Shown: one piece after another, positions 22,339-35,000 of the stretch
How positions within the stretch are numbered: the first letter of the stretch is position 1
How the letters are laid out: each line of letters starts with the position of its first letter
From: Pogonophryne albipinna
Lineage: Eukaryota > Chordata > Actinopteri > Perciformes > Artedidraconidae
DNA length: 64,000 bases
Direction of reading: 5' to 3'
NCBI GenBank assembly: GCA_028583405.1
Contig: CM053260.1
Span: 15,411,638 to 15,475,637 of the forward strand
Notes under the pieces: model-generated
What the model was told of the DNA's origin: nothing
The model's input: the letters and a program-made list of their open reading frames with translations, nothing else
Database searches by the model: none
Program-made: the position numbers and the translations under genes

Positions 22339-25300
22339 TTATGCGCAGGCTGAGATGGGATGGCTGAGGCCGCTGAAGTAAGACTTTTCACGATCGCTCA
22401 TCACGTCGAAGTGCAGTGGCTGCTGGCAGAACGTGCACTCTGCTGAGGAGTGGGGCTTCAGACTCAGGCCCACAACCTTCCATGTGTGCACCAGCTTCTC
22501 TGTGGGGGGGGGAAACAGGAAATAGTGGAGGTCAAGTTTTTGCTACTCAAAGAGAACTGCAGTGAGTCACAAGGTGTATACTGAAAACATAAAATTATTA
22601 ACAACTTGAGCTTCTGTAAACACATTATACATTTAAGATGATCTGGGAATAAGCACATCTCCGATTCAAAAGTTGTATGTCTAACAGGATGAATTTACAT
22701 TTGAGATGTTCTTACCAACAAAGTATTTCATCATCTCAGGGGTGTGGTGAGGAGTCGGGGCGATACGCAGGAGCTCTTCTCCCCTGGCAACAGTGGGATA
22801 GTTGATGGCCTGCACGTAGATGTTGTGGCGACTCATCATGAGGTCACACACCTCTGAGTTCTTCTCTGCATCTGACACCTAAAAGTAAGAAAACACATGT
22901 ATGATTAATGGAGCTTTTGGGAAGGTGCAACGAGGACATCCTTTATTTAATGAAGGGTGTCAACTTTCACGTCATTGGGCAACAAATTCAATAATAAATT
23001 ACCCGGACGGGGAGGATGTGACTGGGGCAGTGCACCATCGGCAGCCCCGAGTCCATCAGCATCTGCCGGAGCAGCTTGACGTTGCGCTGGTGTTTGCGTC
23101 TCAGCGCGCGACCCTCTTCCCCTTTCAGGACCTGGATGGAGGTCCTGGCTCCGTGCAACAGCATCGGCGGCAGAGAGGTGGTGAAGATGAAACCAGCAGC
23201 GTAGGAACGCACTGTGTCCACCAGAGCAGCTGTGCTCGCGATGTAGCCGCCCACGCACCCGAATGCCTTTCCTGCAAGAGGACATGACACATAGAGGGTT
23301 ATTCTTCCATCATCCTTTGAACACATTCACATTATGCTCAGTGGTTTGTGCCAAATCCTCCCACTGCAATCTAAAAAGTAGATCCCTTTGAAATGGTCCC
23401 TGCTGGAGAACAGGGACTGGAGAGCTCTCAGTTAGAAATAATTGTCCCCTTAGGTTGACAGGAACACACAGAAAGAGATAATTCAATAAGAGTGCAGCAA
23501 GAGCCCACAGTCTCCTAGCAACAGCAGGGCTGCTCTGGCTTCTTTAAGCCCTCTGGCATATTGGTTGACACGGATGGGGCTTGATCCTGACAACAAAACA
23601 CAGATTTCCACAAGCTAGGAGCAGCTGTTTTGATTCATAAACATATATAAATGTAGCCTGATATATAAAAGGAAAATATAATGATACAACTATATATTCT
23701 TATGAAGTGTGATTACAGGTTCATTTAAAAAGGCTTAGGAACATCTCAGCCTGGCTTCAATGTCAGAAAGCTTGGCAGAACATCATTATCATTTTGTTTG
23801 AGTAGAGATAACATGCTGACCTAGTGTCCCTGAGATGATATCCATCTTGTGCATGACGCCATCCCGGTCTCCGATGCCGCCCCCCCTGGAGCCGTACAGG
23901 CCCACAGCGTGCACCTCGTCCACGAAGGTGATGGCTCCAAACTCATGGGACGCATCGCACATCTCCTCCAGCGAACACACAGCACCTGTGTTACAGAAAG
24001 ATGAGTTAAAAAAGGTAACGTTTAGCCAAAGAACAGGCAGAAAGTTTAGCTGTTATTGATTGCCTAACATTTTCATGACAATTAATAACAATTATAAAGC
24101 AAGGTTATAAAATGCTGTACAAATAGGTTCAATGGGAGCATCCCAAACTAACCATCCATGGAATGGACGGTCTCAAAGGCAACGATCTTCGGTTTAGTGG
24201 GGTCTCCCTTCTGTAGAAGCTCTCGAAGATGGGCGACGTCATTGTGGCGGAAAATGAACTTCTTAGCACCGCTGTTCTTGATACCCTGGATCATTGAGGC
24301 GTGGTTGCCCGCATCGGAGTAGATCTCACAACCTAAAATAGTTTTGAAGAAGGGGAAGTGAGAAGGAGAGTTATAGAGACTTATAGCATGCCTATCACAC
24401 AACTATTAATAATCAATTCAAAACGAAAATGGAAGGTAGATTTCTTTTAAACGTTTGCATACCAGGTAGCATCTTGGCGAGGGTAAAGAGGGTGGAGTCA
24501 TTGGCGACAAAGCAGGAGGTGAAGAGCAGCGCAGCGTCCTTATTGTGAAGGTCAGCCAGTTCACTTTCCAGTTCCACGTGGAATTTACTGGTCCCAGAGA
24601 TGTTCCTGGTGCCTCCTGCCCCTGAACCATGCTTCCGTAAAGTATCCCTAAAAAAAGAGACGGATATTTAGGTCGGTTTTTAGAAGCTGGACAGCAAATA
24701 TTGCACACATTTGTGTTCCAGATAGAGGCTAAAGAGCGGTAAGACATCATTACATGGAACATTCTGAATAATTAAGGTAACTTGAGGTAAGGTGTAACCG
24801 ATTCACAGGTAAGAGAGCTGGGCGAGCTCAGACAGGCTGAAAGGAGAAGAAGAAAAACATCCTACCTCTGGGGCTCGCGTGTGAACTATGAACAACTAAC
24901 ACTCTATACCCACACAAACAATGGACTGGACCATCTGTAGGTGTTAGGTTGCATTTAATTATTATGTGAGGTGCAGGGCTCTCGACTAACTTTTTCCACC
25001 ATCCTCCCAGAACCGTCCCGAAATACAATCTAAGCTGTCCCGAAATTAATGTGGACCGTCCCGAATTTAAAATATTAGTTTTTCTACATTATCATTAGTT
25101 AAAATCATTCAAAGTGACCTTTAACATAAATAAAACATCATACAAATCATTAGATGATAATTTATCAACCTTTTTATTTGAGTAAATCATTCAATCACAT
25201 AAAGAAAGGCCAAATATATTTAAACAAACACACAAACGAGAAAATTACTCTCATATTGAATCCAATCAAGTCCCATCCAATTAACAAAAAAATCCAACAC

Positions 25301-27492
25301 TCTGTCCTGAAGACAGAACCCAGAGTAACCACTAACCAGGATGACAGTCTGTAACACAGTCAGGAGACCTTTACGAACGGCCCCGCCCCCTCGCACACAG
25401 ACGGGAGAGAGAGATCTCGTCTTGGAAAGCTCGAAAATACATCATAGACGCATGTTATAGTCTTATTGCATATTAGAAACGGAGTTGGCGAAACTAAAAC
25501 TGCGATATAATGTGTATGTAGCAATAATACATATTTTTTAAATGTCTCCAGTACCGATAAAAAGTCCGATAACGTCGGAGCTTAACGTTACCACTGTCTT
25601 TAATAATTCCGGCCCGGGGCCCGTTTAATACCGGGGCTCGGTACCCATCCCTACATGGGGAGAGGCGCAGTATATTGCTAAGGACTAAATACGATGGAGG
25701 GTTCTCTTCTCAGCCTTATTAGGGGATGAAGAGGAGTAAGTAAATAAAGAGGCCGGCGCTCCAGGGTCTGGTTCTGCTGTGCGTTTTTGTGATGTAACGG
25801 TAAAACATTTCAGAATTCCTCCACGGGATGCCATTGTACATCACTCAACCCGCGAAATACAAACACTCAGTACATAGCTAGACCCGCGAATTTGCGGGCA
25901 CAGCTGTAGCTACATACTGTGTGTGTGTGTGTGTGGGTATTTCAAGGGTTGCTAAATGTTTTGTGCGCGTGTGTTTATGTTGACAAGGACGTTTAATAAC
26001 TGTTAATAACACAAAACGTGCAGTCGGTTTCATTTTCATCACCGTTTGTAGTAGAGTTAGCAGGGTATTTTTATTTTAACTCTCGTCCCAAAATTATTTT
26101 TTATCCTCCCCGACACTATTTTTTGCGGCCCCGGGACGTCCTTAAGCTCGAGCCCTGGTGAGGCGTCTCATCTGTTTTTTTTTCTTTACAAACTCTCTAA
26201 AAAGCGCCAACAGGAGACGTGGACAGCCAAGAAAAATATTATTCTCATTACATGTAAACACAGGCAGACCCAAGGGACTGAGTTTTTCCGACACGCACAA
26301 ACAAACATGTCCTCCAAAACTCACGTAATTGATTGCACAACCCGTGGGTGTCGACTCATGCCCAGGTAGTCGTTGCTGCACCAAACGGAAACCTCCTTCT
26401 TGTCGTCTAAAGAGCCAGTGAAGTCCTCAGCCATGGGGAACTCGTTGGCCAGACGATTCACGGTCTTGAACACACGGTATGTGTGGTCACTCTTCTTCTC
26501 TTCTATCTTCTTCTCGAAAAATTCATCATACTGGTAGCGGGACACTGCGACAGAACAGGAAGGCAAAGCTTGCTTAATGTGCCATGTTGCATTGTGACAG
26601 ATGAAGCTATGCCCAACGGATAAAAGTCTGAGCACTCAAAACATAGTGAATTCAAAATCATTTATAAAACTACATTACGAGAGTGAAATTGTTGCAAGTA
26701 CGATCCGTCTTTAGACTTACTACTGCCTGCCAAGTTCTCCTGCAGCAAGTGAGAGACACCTTTAGGTCTCTGTTTCAGGAGGGTCTTCATTAGATCTCCA
26801 CTTCCCTTAATGGTACTGGTCAGGGACGGCTTCTTCAACTGGGCGGCGGACACTTCTGCAAAAAGGTCAAATAAAGGAAATGGTATCAAATAACGAACAA
26901 AAGGATGGGCCCAATCAGTAAAATGTAATCCATTTCTACACAACTCTTACCTTTCTGGACCGTGCGGACTTCCTGAACGTCCTCCTGGTACTCCATGCCG
27001 ACCTGGCGGACCACATTGCTGTTCTTCTGGCCCATCTCAGCCGCAAGGAAGGGGCACTTGGAGGCCGCCTGACCTGATGCTGGCATGGGGTGGCCACTTG
27101 GCAGCTTGGGCTCCTGTACCTGTTTGGGGCCTGCGAGCAGACAAAATAAGCTTTAGATTTATGATAACAACCTTTAAACAATATCACACACAGTATGTCA
27201 AAGTAAGTCATTATTTTAGCTGGTATTTCTCACAAAATATTTTTTTTTTAATGAATCTACTTTTTTTGTCACCCTCACCTTCAGTGGCAGACATGGCGTC
27301 CTCAGTCCTCTGGTGGGAGGAGTAGGAGGAGGAGCAGAGGGCCCGTGCCATTGATGGAGCCATAGGTTTAGCGGCCAGCTCCATCATGATGGGGCATTTC
27401 TGGGCGTACGACACCATAGACTTTTTGGGCTGCTGGAAGAAGGCCTGGGGCACACGAGCCAGGAAGGGGCAGCGACGCACGATCACATCCAT
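22339..27492 (-). CDS. alas1: 5-aminolevulinate synthase 1, mitochondrial
   Basis: PLP-dependent mitochondrial enzyme that joins glycine and succinyl-CoA to give 5-aminolevulinate, the first and controlling step of haem synthesis. Ten coding exons on the minus strand: 27492-27279, 27130-26951, 26855-26721, 26544-26325, 24647-24463, 24332-24153, 23985-23821, 23271-23003, 22878-22716 and 22499-22339. All junctions are GT-AG and stay in frame, giving 623 residues; human ALAS1 has about 640. The N-terminal presequence carries three Cys-Pro haem regulatory motifs (RRCPFL at C8, QKCPIM at C33, SKCPFL at C97). The core follows, with [37 protein letters not shown] and the PLP lysine in TLGKAFG (K428, just after an exon junction). 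The [18 protein letters not shown] start and the CP layout fit ALAS1 rather than erythroid ALAS2. No iron-responsive element was noticed. Confidence 0.96.
24974..26157. mobile_element. hAT-type element in an alas1 intron
   Basis: A 1184 bp insertion with inverted ends CAGGGCTCTCGA and GCTCGAGCCCTG. It is flanked by GTGAGGTG (24966-24973) and GTGAGGCG (26158-26165), an 8 bp duplication with one mismatch. It accounts for most of the 1.7 kb intron between the fourth and fifth coding exons. No transposase frame survives. Around 25620-25655 it contains text resembling the end of another hAT family (GGTACCCATCCCTAC), so it may carry a nested relic. Confidence 0.82.
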
Positions 27493-27522
27493 GGTCAGCA
27501 GTGGTGATGATTGTCCAGAGAT
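27279..27522 (-). other. alas1: alas1 exon 2 (start-codon exon with its 5' UTR part)
   Basis: The acceptor TCTCCCACAG ends at 27523, so 30 nt of 5' UTR precede the ATG in this exon. The donor is GAAG|GTGAGG. Confidence 0.75.
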
Positions 27523-28948
27523 CTGTGGGAGACAGTTGAAACGTATCAGTGGCTAACAACAAAGGGCGTGGCTTTGACAAAGGCAAATTGAAACGGCTGT
27601 GGACAGTTCAGATCCTTTTTTCTGTGTGCTGCAACAACCTGTTTTACAGAGTTGTTGCTTAAGGCAGTGGTTTCCAACCCTTTGCCTCTTCATTCTAAGG
27701 GTCAAATACTGCATCTTCTTTTTCTTTTTTTTACAGTTGACCTATTTGTTGATTTCTGGGAAGTAAATTAAATAAAGACATTTTGGAAGTTTGAACATAG
27801 TATTTGCTGCATTGGAAAATATGCAGTTAAAGGGCTTATATGACAATTGCCATGTGTCCGCTATAACTATTAAATTATTGAGGGCAATTGAAAATTGCCC
27901 TCAATAAGATGTTTGCTTACTTTGATAAACCGATAAAAGGTAAGCTGTCAAAGTCTTAAGAAACATCCAAGCCTGTGGACCTATTGGTTAAAGTGGTTAT
28001 GTAATGTTTCAAGATGAGTTATAAACCTTCAAGCTAAAAGTATAGGCTCTCATTACATGAATACCCAACATCTATTTCCACTGAAACCTAAAAATCCTAT
28101 TCGTTTTTCTATCACTTTACAATAATATGTTATTGACTGGATGAACTGATGAAGTCACTGCAACAGGTGACTGATCAAATTGTGGAAAAAACATGAAAAA
28201 AATGGAAGTCTCATTGCGTAAAAGGTAAAATTCCAGCTGTATTACGTCTATCCCTGTGTCATAAGCCTTCCCCCGGATAAAGTGAGGTCTAAACATTCCT
28301 CAACAGAGTTATCGCTCCATCTTCTTTCCCACTTGAAGTTCCAGGAAAAGGAAACGAGCCCTTATAAAACGCACATGTGAAGTCGAACTAATTTCACCAA
28401 AAACAAGACTTTAAGCTATTAAGATATCTCGTCTCCGTGATACATTTTTTTGGGGAAAAAAATCGACTTTCTCCAAAGAGCTGTTATTCCGTCAGGTTGC
28501 GTAACATGAAACCCGGATCCCTAGTGGTACTGTACAACTGTATTCACAATCTTTTTTTAAACAGTGGCATTGACACAAGCATTTAGTTTACTTTATGTTA
28601 TTAAAGAAAAATCACAATGTACGACTTAAGGACACATTTTTACTCAATTAATAATTCGCCCTTTAAAGTGGTGTTCCGTATTGACTCGCATAACATGTCA
28701 TGGTTGTAACACATTAGGAGAGAAAGAGTCACGACCTGTCTGTCTCCAACGTTGAATAACGCTTTACTTACATAAATGGTTATGGTTAAAGCTTATTTTC
28801 GGAAACAAATCTATTGTAAAATAGACTAAGGCTAAATGCTTACCGGATTGCTTGTGATCTTTGCCGGTTGACCGGACTTAGCAATGTAGCTAACATTAGC
28901 CAAGAAGCTACAACCAGGAGATGAAGATGACCAAAATAAGAGACTTAC

Positions 28949-29190
28949 CTCCTCAAAACTTCACGTTTAATTGCGTAGTCCTCTTCAAATGTCGTTAAGT
29001 AAACAGGGTAACAGCAGCGGAGCCAATGTTGTGTTACACTCTAACAAAAATGACTTGTTTTGCAGAGAAGGTGAAGGAGGTGACTGCTTCGTTATCCTGC
29101 ACTGAGGACGAACGTTAGGACGAGGACGTGCAAGTTCTCTTATAACCAGCTTACGCCATGCCTCATATCGCGTGGAAGTCTCGCGAGATC
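28949..29190 (-). other. alas1: alas1 non-coding exon 1 and promoter-proximal region (approximate)
   Basis: On the minus strand a GC-richer, CpG-containing stretch ends in a strong donor (GAGGAG|GTAAGTC). It fits a 5' UTR exon spliced over 1.4 kb to the acceptor at 27523. The transcription start is not visible; the upper limit is a guess from composition. Confidence 0.55.
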
Positions 29191-29229
29191 TCATTCATTT
29201 ATGGGGCCGTTCCAGTTTTCTGTTACTCA

Positions 29230-30250
29230 AGCATAAGGCAGGGCATTTTCTCTGTGGATGTTTGAAGGTTGTCTACAAATATACTTGATTTGTTTTGGGT
29301 TTTGTTCCAAACATTGCATATAAATCAATGTTTACCCTGTATGGACATTAGTTACATATTCTAAGGACTGCAAATTCGCAAAGACATTCATGCATATGCT
29401 TACTTTATTATAATCAGTATCACCATTTATTGTCCAAGTAGCCTATTTATGATTTATACACATACACATACATAGAATTTACCTCCATTTGTTTTCTCTC
29501 TCTCAGTGTACACCGAAATAAACATATAAGGACAAAGGAATAGACAAGACTATTATGAAAATGTCTTTACACAGACAAGTGTATGTAAATACTGTATGTG
29601 AATGTATGTAGGCTGTATACATTAGGAGTAGCAAACTGGGCTGCAAACAATTAAACTAGTAGTTTCAGTATTTTTCGCAGTAGCATGCTGGTATTTTAAA
29701 ACCATTATTATTTGTGTGTAATTCAACTAAAATGATTTGCCTACATCTTTTATTGTAGCATAAATTATCTGCAACCATAGCAAAAGATGTTTCAGTTATT
29801 GACCTTGAATTATTCCACTCAATGATTCTGGCTTTATTGTTTGCCGAACTTTAACACACTGTAGTGTTTTTGAATTGATGTGACATGATTTCTGACGTGG
29901 TTGGGTAGAGGGATTTTCTGTGCACAAGTGACCTCTGGTGTTGAAACCGAGTTATTGAACCTGAGCTTATTCTAAAATGTTGTTTTGCATGATATTGTAT
30001 ATTGTACTTTAAGTTGGGTTGATGAGACACTTGTAAACATATGTTTGCTCGTGTGATTTCTGCCGACAATTAAGGAATTCATATTAATTTCAAGCCTATT
30101 TTGTCCTAAATATAACTGATTTTAAACTCTATACACCCGGTGACAAGCGTTGGGAAAGCTATATAAGTGAACAGCCTTGCAATCATTCCTTGCTTTATAA
30201 ATGCTCAGTTTTTGTATTCTTTTTTCATTCATATCATGATGACCAGAGGC
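29230..30250. other. Intergenic, no gene seen
   Basis: AT-rich sequence upstream of alas1. No exon or RNA gene recognised. Confidence 0.45.
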
Positions 30251-30252
30251 AT

Positions 30253-30440
30253 TTACATTACATTACATTACATGTCACTTGTTAGGACGCTTTTATCCAA
30301 ATCGACTTAATAACATACTCAATACTCTGGACAATTCCCAGAGGAGAAATTTGGGTTGAAGTGTCTTGCCAAGGGACACAGCCTGTGCCCTCCTGTTCCG
30401 AAGACCAGCGCACTTACACACTGACTGAACCACAACCTCC
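30253..30440 (-). mobile_element. SINE with LINE-like 3' tail
   Basis: On the minus strand a degraded tRNA-like head (GTGGTTCAGTCAGTGTGTAA) is followed by GTCCCTTGGCAAGACACTTC, typical of the conserved centre of V-SINE-like elements. It ends in AAGTCGATTTGGATAAAAGC and TGTAATG repeats. This tail matches the 3' end of the LINE fragment at 13347-13795, as expected if the SINE uses that LINE's machinery. Confidence 0.68.
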
Positions 30441-30990
30441 ATTTATATATTGAATTGTTCATCCATTAATTTTCATCTGAATCTGTGAATGAAGTCTTTG
30501 GTCTGACAGACAGGGTGTGGTCTCATGCAGATCTATTTAGGCTCTCTCTGGCACCATGGTTGCTAGAAAATTGGACCTGCTTTATTTGATTTTCAGTAGG
30601 CCTAAAAATATACCAGAACAGCTGATTTGGACTGAAACTGATGTGTTACATTAATGGATGGTATAGGCTTATGTATGTGTTTTAATTCAGAGATATGAAT
30701 GTTTACTGTTTTTCCCATTGTCCTGTTGTCAGAAGTTAATATAGGCCTGAAGACACACATTTTGGTTACCGGTATATATTTGCAACATAAGCCTATCTTG
30801 GATAAATAGTTGAGTTTCTATGTGATCAAAAAGTCATATTCATGTTCCACTATCCAGGATTATACAAGTAAAATAAAGTGGAGTATTTTTCCAAGCTTTT
30901 CCAAGGGATGGCTCAGTCTCATTATTGTCAAAATCAAATCCCTGCTTACATATACAATTTCTCCTTATCATACTTAATATAGCCTTTGGT
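30441..30990. other. Intergenic, no gene seen
   Basis: AT-rich sequence with no recognisable feature. Confidence 0.45.
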
Positions 30991-30992
30991 CA

Positions 30993-31140
30993 GAGGTGGA
31001 AAATATACTCAGTTCCTTTACTTAAACAAAGGAAAAATAATATGGTGTCAAAATACTCCAATAAAAGTACATCTAAGTAGATAGGCCTATACAGAAGGGT
31101 GTCAGCTAAAGTATCAGAAGAAAAATAACATGAAGAATGG
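30993..31140. mobile_element. Fragment of the AAGTACT-type teleost repeat
   Basis: CAGAGGTGGAAAATATACTC followed by AAGTACA-like motifs resembles one end of the family also seen at 3358-3600. The other end was not delimited. Confidence 0.4.
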
Positions 31141-31920
31141 TTTTTTCACAGTAATCCATTGAATATATTATTGTCCTGTTTACATTACAAAGGAATACAT
31201 GTGAGAGCAATTCAAATGTTTGTTATGGAACCAACTCAGGATCATTTCTAATAATATAGCATACTGTGTTATCTAACACTACTGAATCATTTTATAAAAG
31301 CAAACCATGTGTTTTTGTATGTAAAGGAGTAACAGTAGCCTAACTTGATTGTTGCATTCATGTAGTGAAGTTAAAATAGAAAATGTACCTCTCAAATATA
31401 TCGAGAAAAAGTATAAAGTAGCACAAAGTGAAAATAGTAATGTAAAGTGACTTCAGTATGGTAATTGAATAAATGTAACCACAACACAGCCCTTGGAAAA
31501 CCGCTCCCGGCACACCTAAGTTATAACGTAGTTTGTTACATCCCACCACCGTACTGACTTACAGTACTGTAAAGAGAAAATGCTCAATAAAAAAATGTCA
31601 AGTGTGTTAAAAGTGCAATCCTGACATATTTCATCCAGTCCAAAGTGGACTATGGGGAAAAAAAGCTTGGTTGGTTATCGGCTAATGGGTACACAACCCC
31701 AAAAATTGTTGTGATCAGATCATTTTCAGACTGGTTTTTATATAAATGGATCAGGGCAAAAAGTGAGTGAATATTTGTTCCTGAAACTTTCAGAATGTCT
31801 TTACACAGAGGGGACACATGTTTCTGTATAAAAGACATGACAAAGTGGATTTTGCATAATAGGTGTCTGTTCAGTACAGAGTGGAATTAGTACTTTTAAT
31901 CAAGTTAAAGAATCTGAATA
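31141..31920. other. Upstream region of shisa5
   Basis: AT-rich and featureless until about 31925, where base composition rises sharply at the shisa5 promoter. Confidence 0.4.
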
Positions 31921-31924
31921 CTTT

Positions 31925-32059
31925 TTTACTTCCGGGGGGAGGTGGATATGGGCGGGGTCTCTGCGGTGTGACGCGGCCGGGGAGCAGACGATAGCTGCGA
32001 CGGCAGATCACTCGGTTCATCGGAGGTCTAGCAGCTGGATCCGGAAAGCAGCGTTAGAG
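31925..32059 (+). promoter_or_regulatory. shisa5: shisa5 promoter and 5' UTR (approximate)
   Basis: GC-rich, CpG-containing stretch directly before the start codon. It begins with TTACTTCCGG, an ETS-type motif common in TATA-less vertebrate promoters. The start site is not determined. Confidence 0.45.
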
Positions 32060-35000
32060 ATGGCGACAGGCCTGTCCAGTGTTGTTGTGTTGGCGTTATG
32101 TGTGATTCTGGCCCCGTCTTGCTCCGGTTAGTATCAATTTGTTAACCCGAATCTATCGTTGTTTTTCTTCTTTGTCTCTGTAATTGTTTTTATACACTGA
32201 CCGTTTTTTTCACCTAAGCTTGGTTGGCTAGAAATCGAGGCTTTACAAAAAACATATCGAGGGCGATGTCAGCAACGTTAGCCTCGCCACCGAGTCTGTT
32301 TAAGTTAAGTTACAACATTGTTCTCACATTGTAACTTTAGGTTGTTAACATTGAACATGTTAATGGGAAATCAACTGGTCCATCGGGTTTTCATGATTTA
32401 AAGAAAACTCCGACTAATTTTGGGGAAAAAACGGACTAAACTGTTTTTGCTGTTTCCCCAAACATAGTCATTTTCCAATATGATATTTTTAAGATGGGAT
32501 TAATCTTCTGTCTTTCCATAGAAAAACACAAGCTATTGCAGTATTTATAAAACATGAACATCTCTAGCTAAACAACCCCAATTTGTATAAACAAAGGTTG
32601 ATAACGTATGCAGGTAGAAGCAACTCCTCTTTATACTGATTTGTCAATAACTAAACATTATAACCTTAATTGAATATAGGATTTAATGCAATAGATAGAT
32701 AAACAGAAAATAAATAAAAAATACAGACAGCAGTGAAGTGAAAGTGTGGCCACCAGAACGATGAGAGCTGTGAGAATGAAAGCATGTGAACAATGAGGTA
32801 ATGCATGTTATTTAATGTAATTTAAAAGTTAAAAAAAGTCCGGATAATGACTACTATGGATATTATTAAATATCTATACACATATTAATTTGATTGTAGA
32901 GCTGCAACTTAGTACTGTTCTAATTTATAATAGATGTTTCTGTGTAAAGACATCAGACAATAGTGCAAATCCTTTTTCTTTTCTTGAGCAACCAAATCAA
33001 ATACTCACAATGCTTAATATAGAAGAAGACAACATTTGACACTTTTGCCGAAAACATATAGTCTATCCTAAAGACTTCCTGTAAAGTTTTCTGTCCATTA
33101 TCAAATCGATAAATGGACTAATTGTTTTAGTTTCATTAGGTTGTTCTAAACCACATCAAACCAATATGTTCTTGTTTTCCATGTGTGTTTCATCAAACTA
33201 CTTTCATGCTTTACTACTCATATTTGACCCATCTCTGGCAGGTCAGCACCATATAGCTTTGTCCTAAGGGGTAGCTAGCTAACCTTTCTGTTTGCTCTCT
33301 TGCAGCCGGGGACAAGGACTGTCAGGCATACAATCACCTATCCTTCCAAAAATGCAGAATAGGATTTTGCTGTGGAAGCTGCACAAACAGATACTGCTGT
33401 TTTGATACTTTCCAACAGCTGACTGAGGATGCACAAGATAACTGGTATTCTATGTTATTTTGTAATGGATTGTTAATTGCCTTGAACCAGTCTCTCTTTG
33501 TCATTTTTATAAAATGTGTCGTCACAGTTAGGAAACTATGCAAAACACAGTACAGCAACAGGATGTCGTGTCTTCCTGTGCACGACCACCGGCATGAAAC
33601 TAATGTGTGAATCCATTGCAACCTGCAGCAGCAGAAGTCTCCTTTCACAGAACAGATTCAATATTCAGCTCATGAGATCAAGTTATGAAGTCAACTTAAT
33701 CAGCATTTAGGGGATATTAATGTTTTTTCCAGCTGTGATCATTGCACCGGGGATCGTTGTTGTGACTGTTATTGTGTATTTATAATGTTAACTATCTTTT
33801 ATTATTCTCTACCAGGAACAACATTAATATTCTTGTGCCTGATTGTTTTCCTTGCTTTTTGTCTTTTACAGTGAACTCTTTAACGATTTTTCCTCATCAA
33901 TGCCCATGGTGCTTGGGATTGGGGGCTTCGTCACCATTTTGCTCATCTTCATCTGCTGCTGTGTGTGTCCCTGCTGCTGCCTGTACAAGATGTGCCGCAA
34001 GCCAAGACGTAAGAGAGCTTCCCCTAATGATTTAATCTCTCTATTGTTGTTGGTGATGCTTTGTGGAGAAAGATCTGGCATGTGGTTTATTGGCCACAAG
34101 TTGACCGCCTACATCTTTTTTTCATTTCTATATTAAGGAGTGCAGATTTAACAGACAATACAACCATTTTTCACATTTCCTGGTTTTGGTTTTCTTATTA
34201 CAGGAAATTTCACTACTACCCCTCTTTTGTTACATATAAGGACACAAACAGAATCCCCCCACCCTCATAAGAACTGGACAGACCGCCTAAATCTTTACAA
34301 AAAACTATGTTTCATGTGCACCAAACATACTGTAGATGCAAACACTCTATGTAAGACTCTGATGCCTCGTTTATTTGGTTGTTTTCTCAATCGTCTCCAT
34401 ATTTAGTAACCATATCTTTAGCAACAGGGAACCGGCAGAAGGGCAGCATTTGAGGAAACCTTTTTTAACCTTTATTTCCATGTAGCAAGGTGTCATTCTT
34501 CTTAACTGTAGAAAGACATTACAGCTAAAGTAACTACTATCTTACAAAAGGTCTTAGAAGCTTTTTGATGAGTGATGAGGTAGCATGAGGTAATTACTGG
34601 TAGAAGGATTGGGCGATAAGACAATGTAGTTTTTGTTTTGCTTACTAGTTCACCAGCCAAATCGTAATAACTTTGCATGCTCTAACTACCTGACCAAAAC
34701 AAAAACCGGTTGAACGCAACAGGACTTGAACAAGCAAACAGTCTTTAATCTAAAATGTATTTGTTCGCATGAATATGTCAACTTGGGCAGGTAAATTGCA
34801 AAGGGGCCCAATTGACTTCCTCAAACAGATCAAGGAAGTAGTTGTCAATTTGACTGAGGAAGAAAATCATTTTTGATTTGCATTTTAAGGTGTAATATGT
34901 AATTAATATGCAATATGTCCCTTCACTTTAACACATGAGCCCTGATCAACCAGTTTGAGTATTGTTAATTAGTTAGGTATTGTTTTATTCAAGTACCAAG

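Noticed and set aside
22901..23287. Plus-strand frame of 128 codons across an alas1 exon
   Set aside because: Antisense shadow of coding exon 8; no domain, and it crosses the splice sites.
24418..24762. 114-codon minus-strand frame near alas1 exon 5
   Set aside because: It is the wrong frame of the real exon at 24463-24647; the correct frame gives [23 protein letters not shown] ALAS sequence.
27666..27690. CAGTGGTTTCCAACCCTTT as the end of another hAT element
   Set aside because: It resembles a common hAT terminus, but no second end or target duplication could be placed nearby.
33334..33648. 104-codon minus-strand frame over shisa5 exon 2
   Set aside because: Overlaps a verified exon and an intron in antisense, with no domain.
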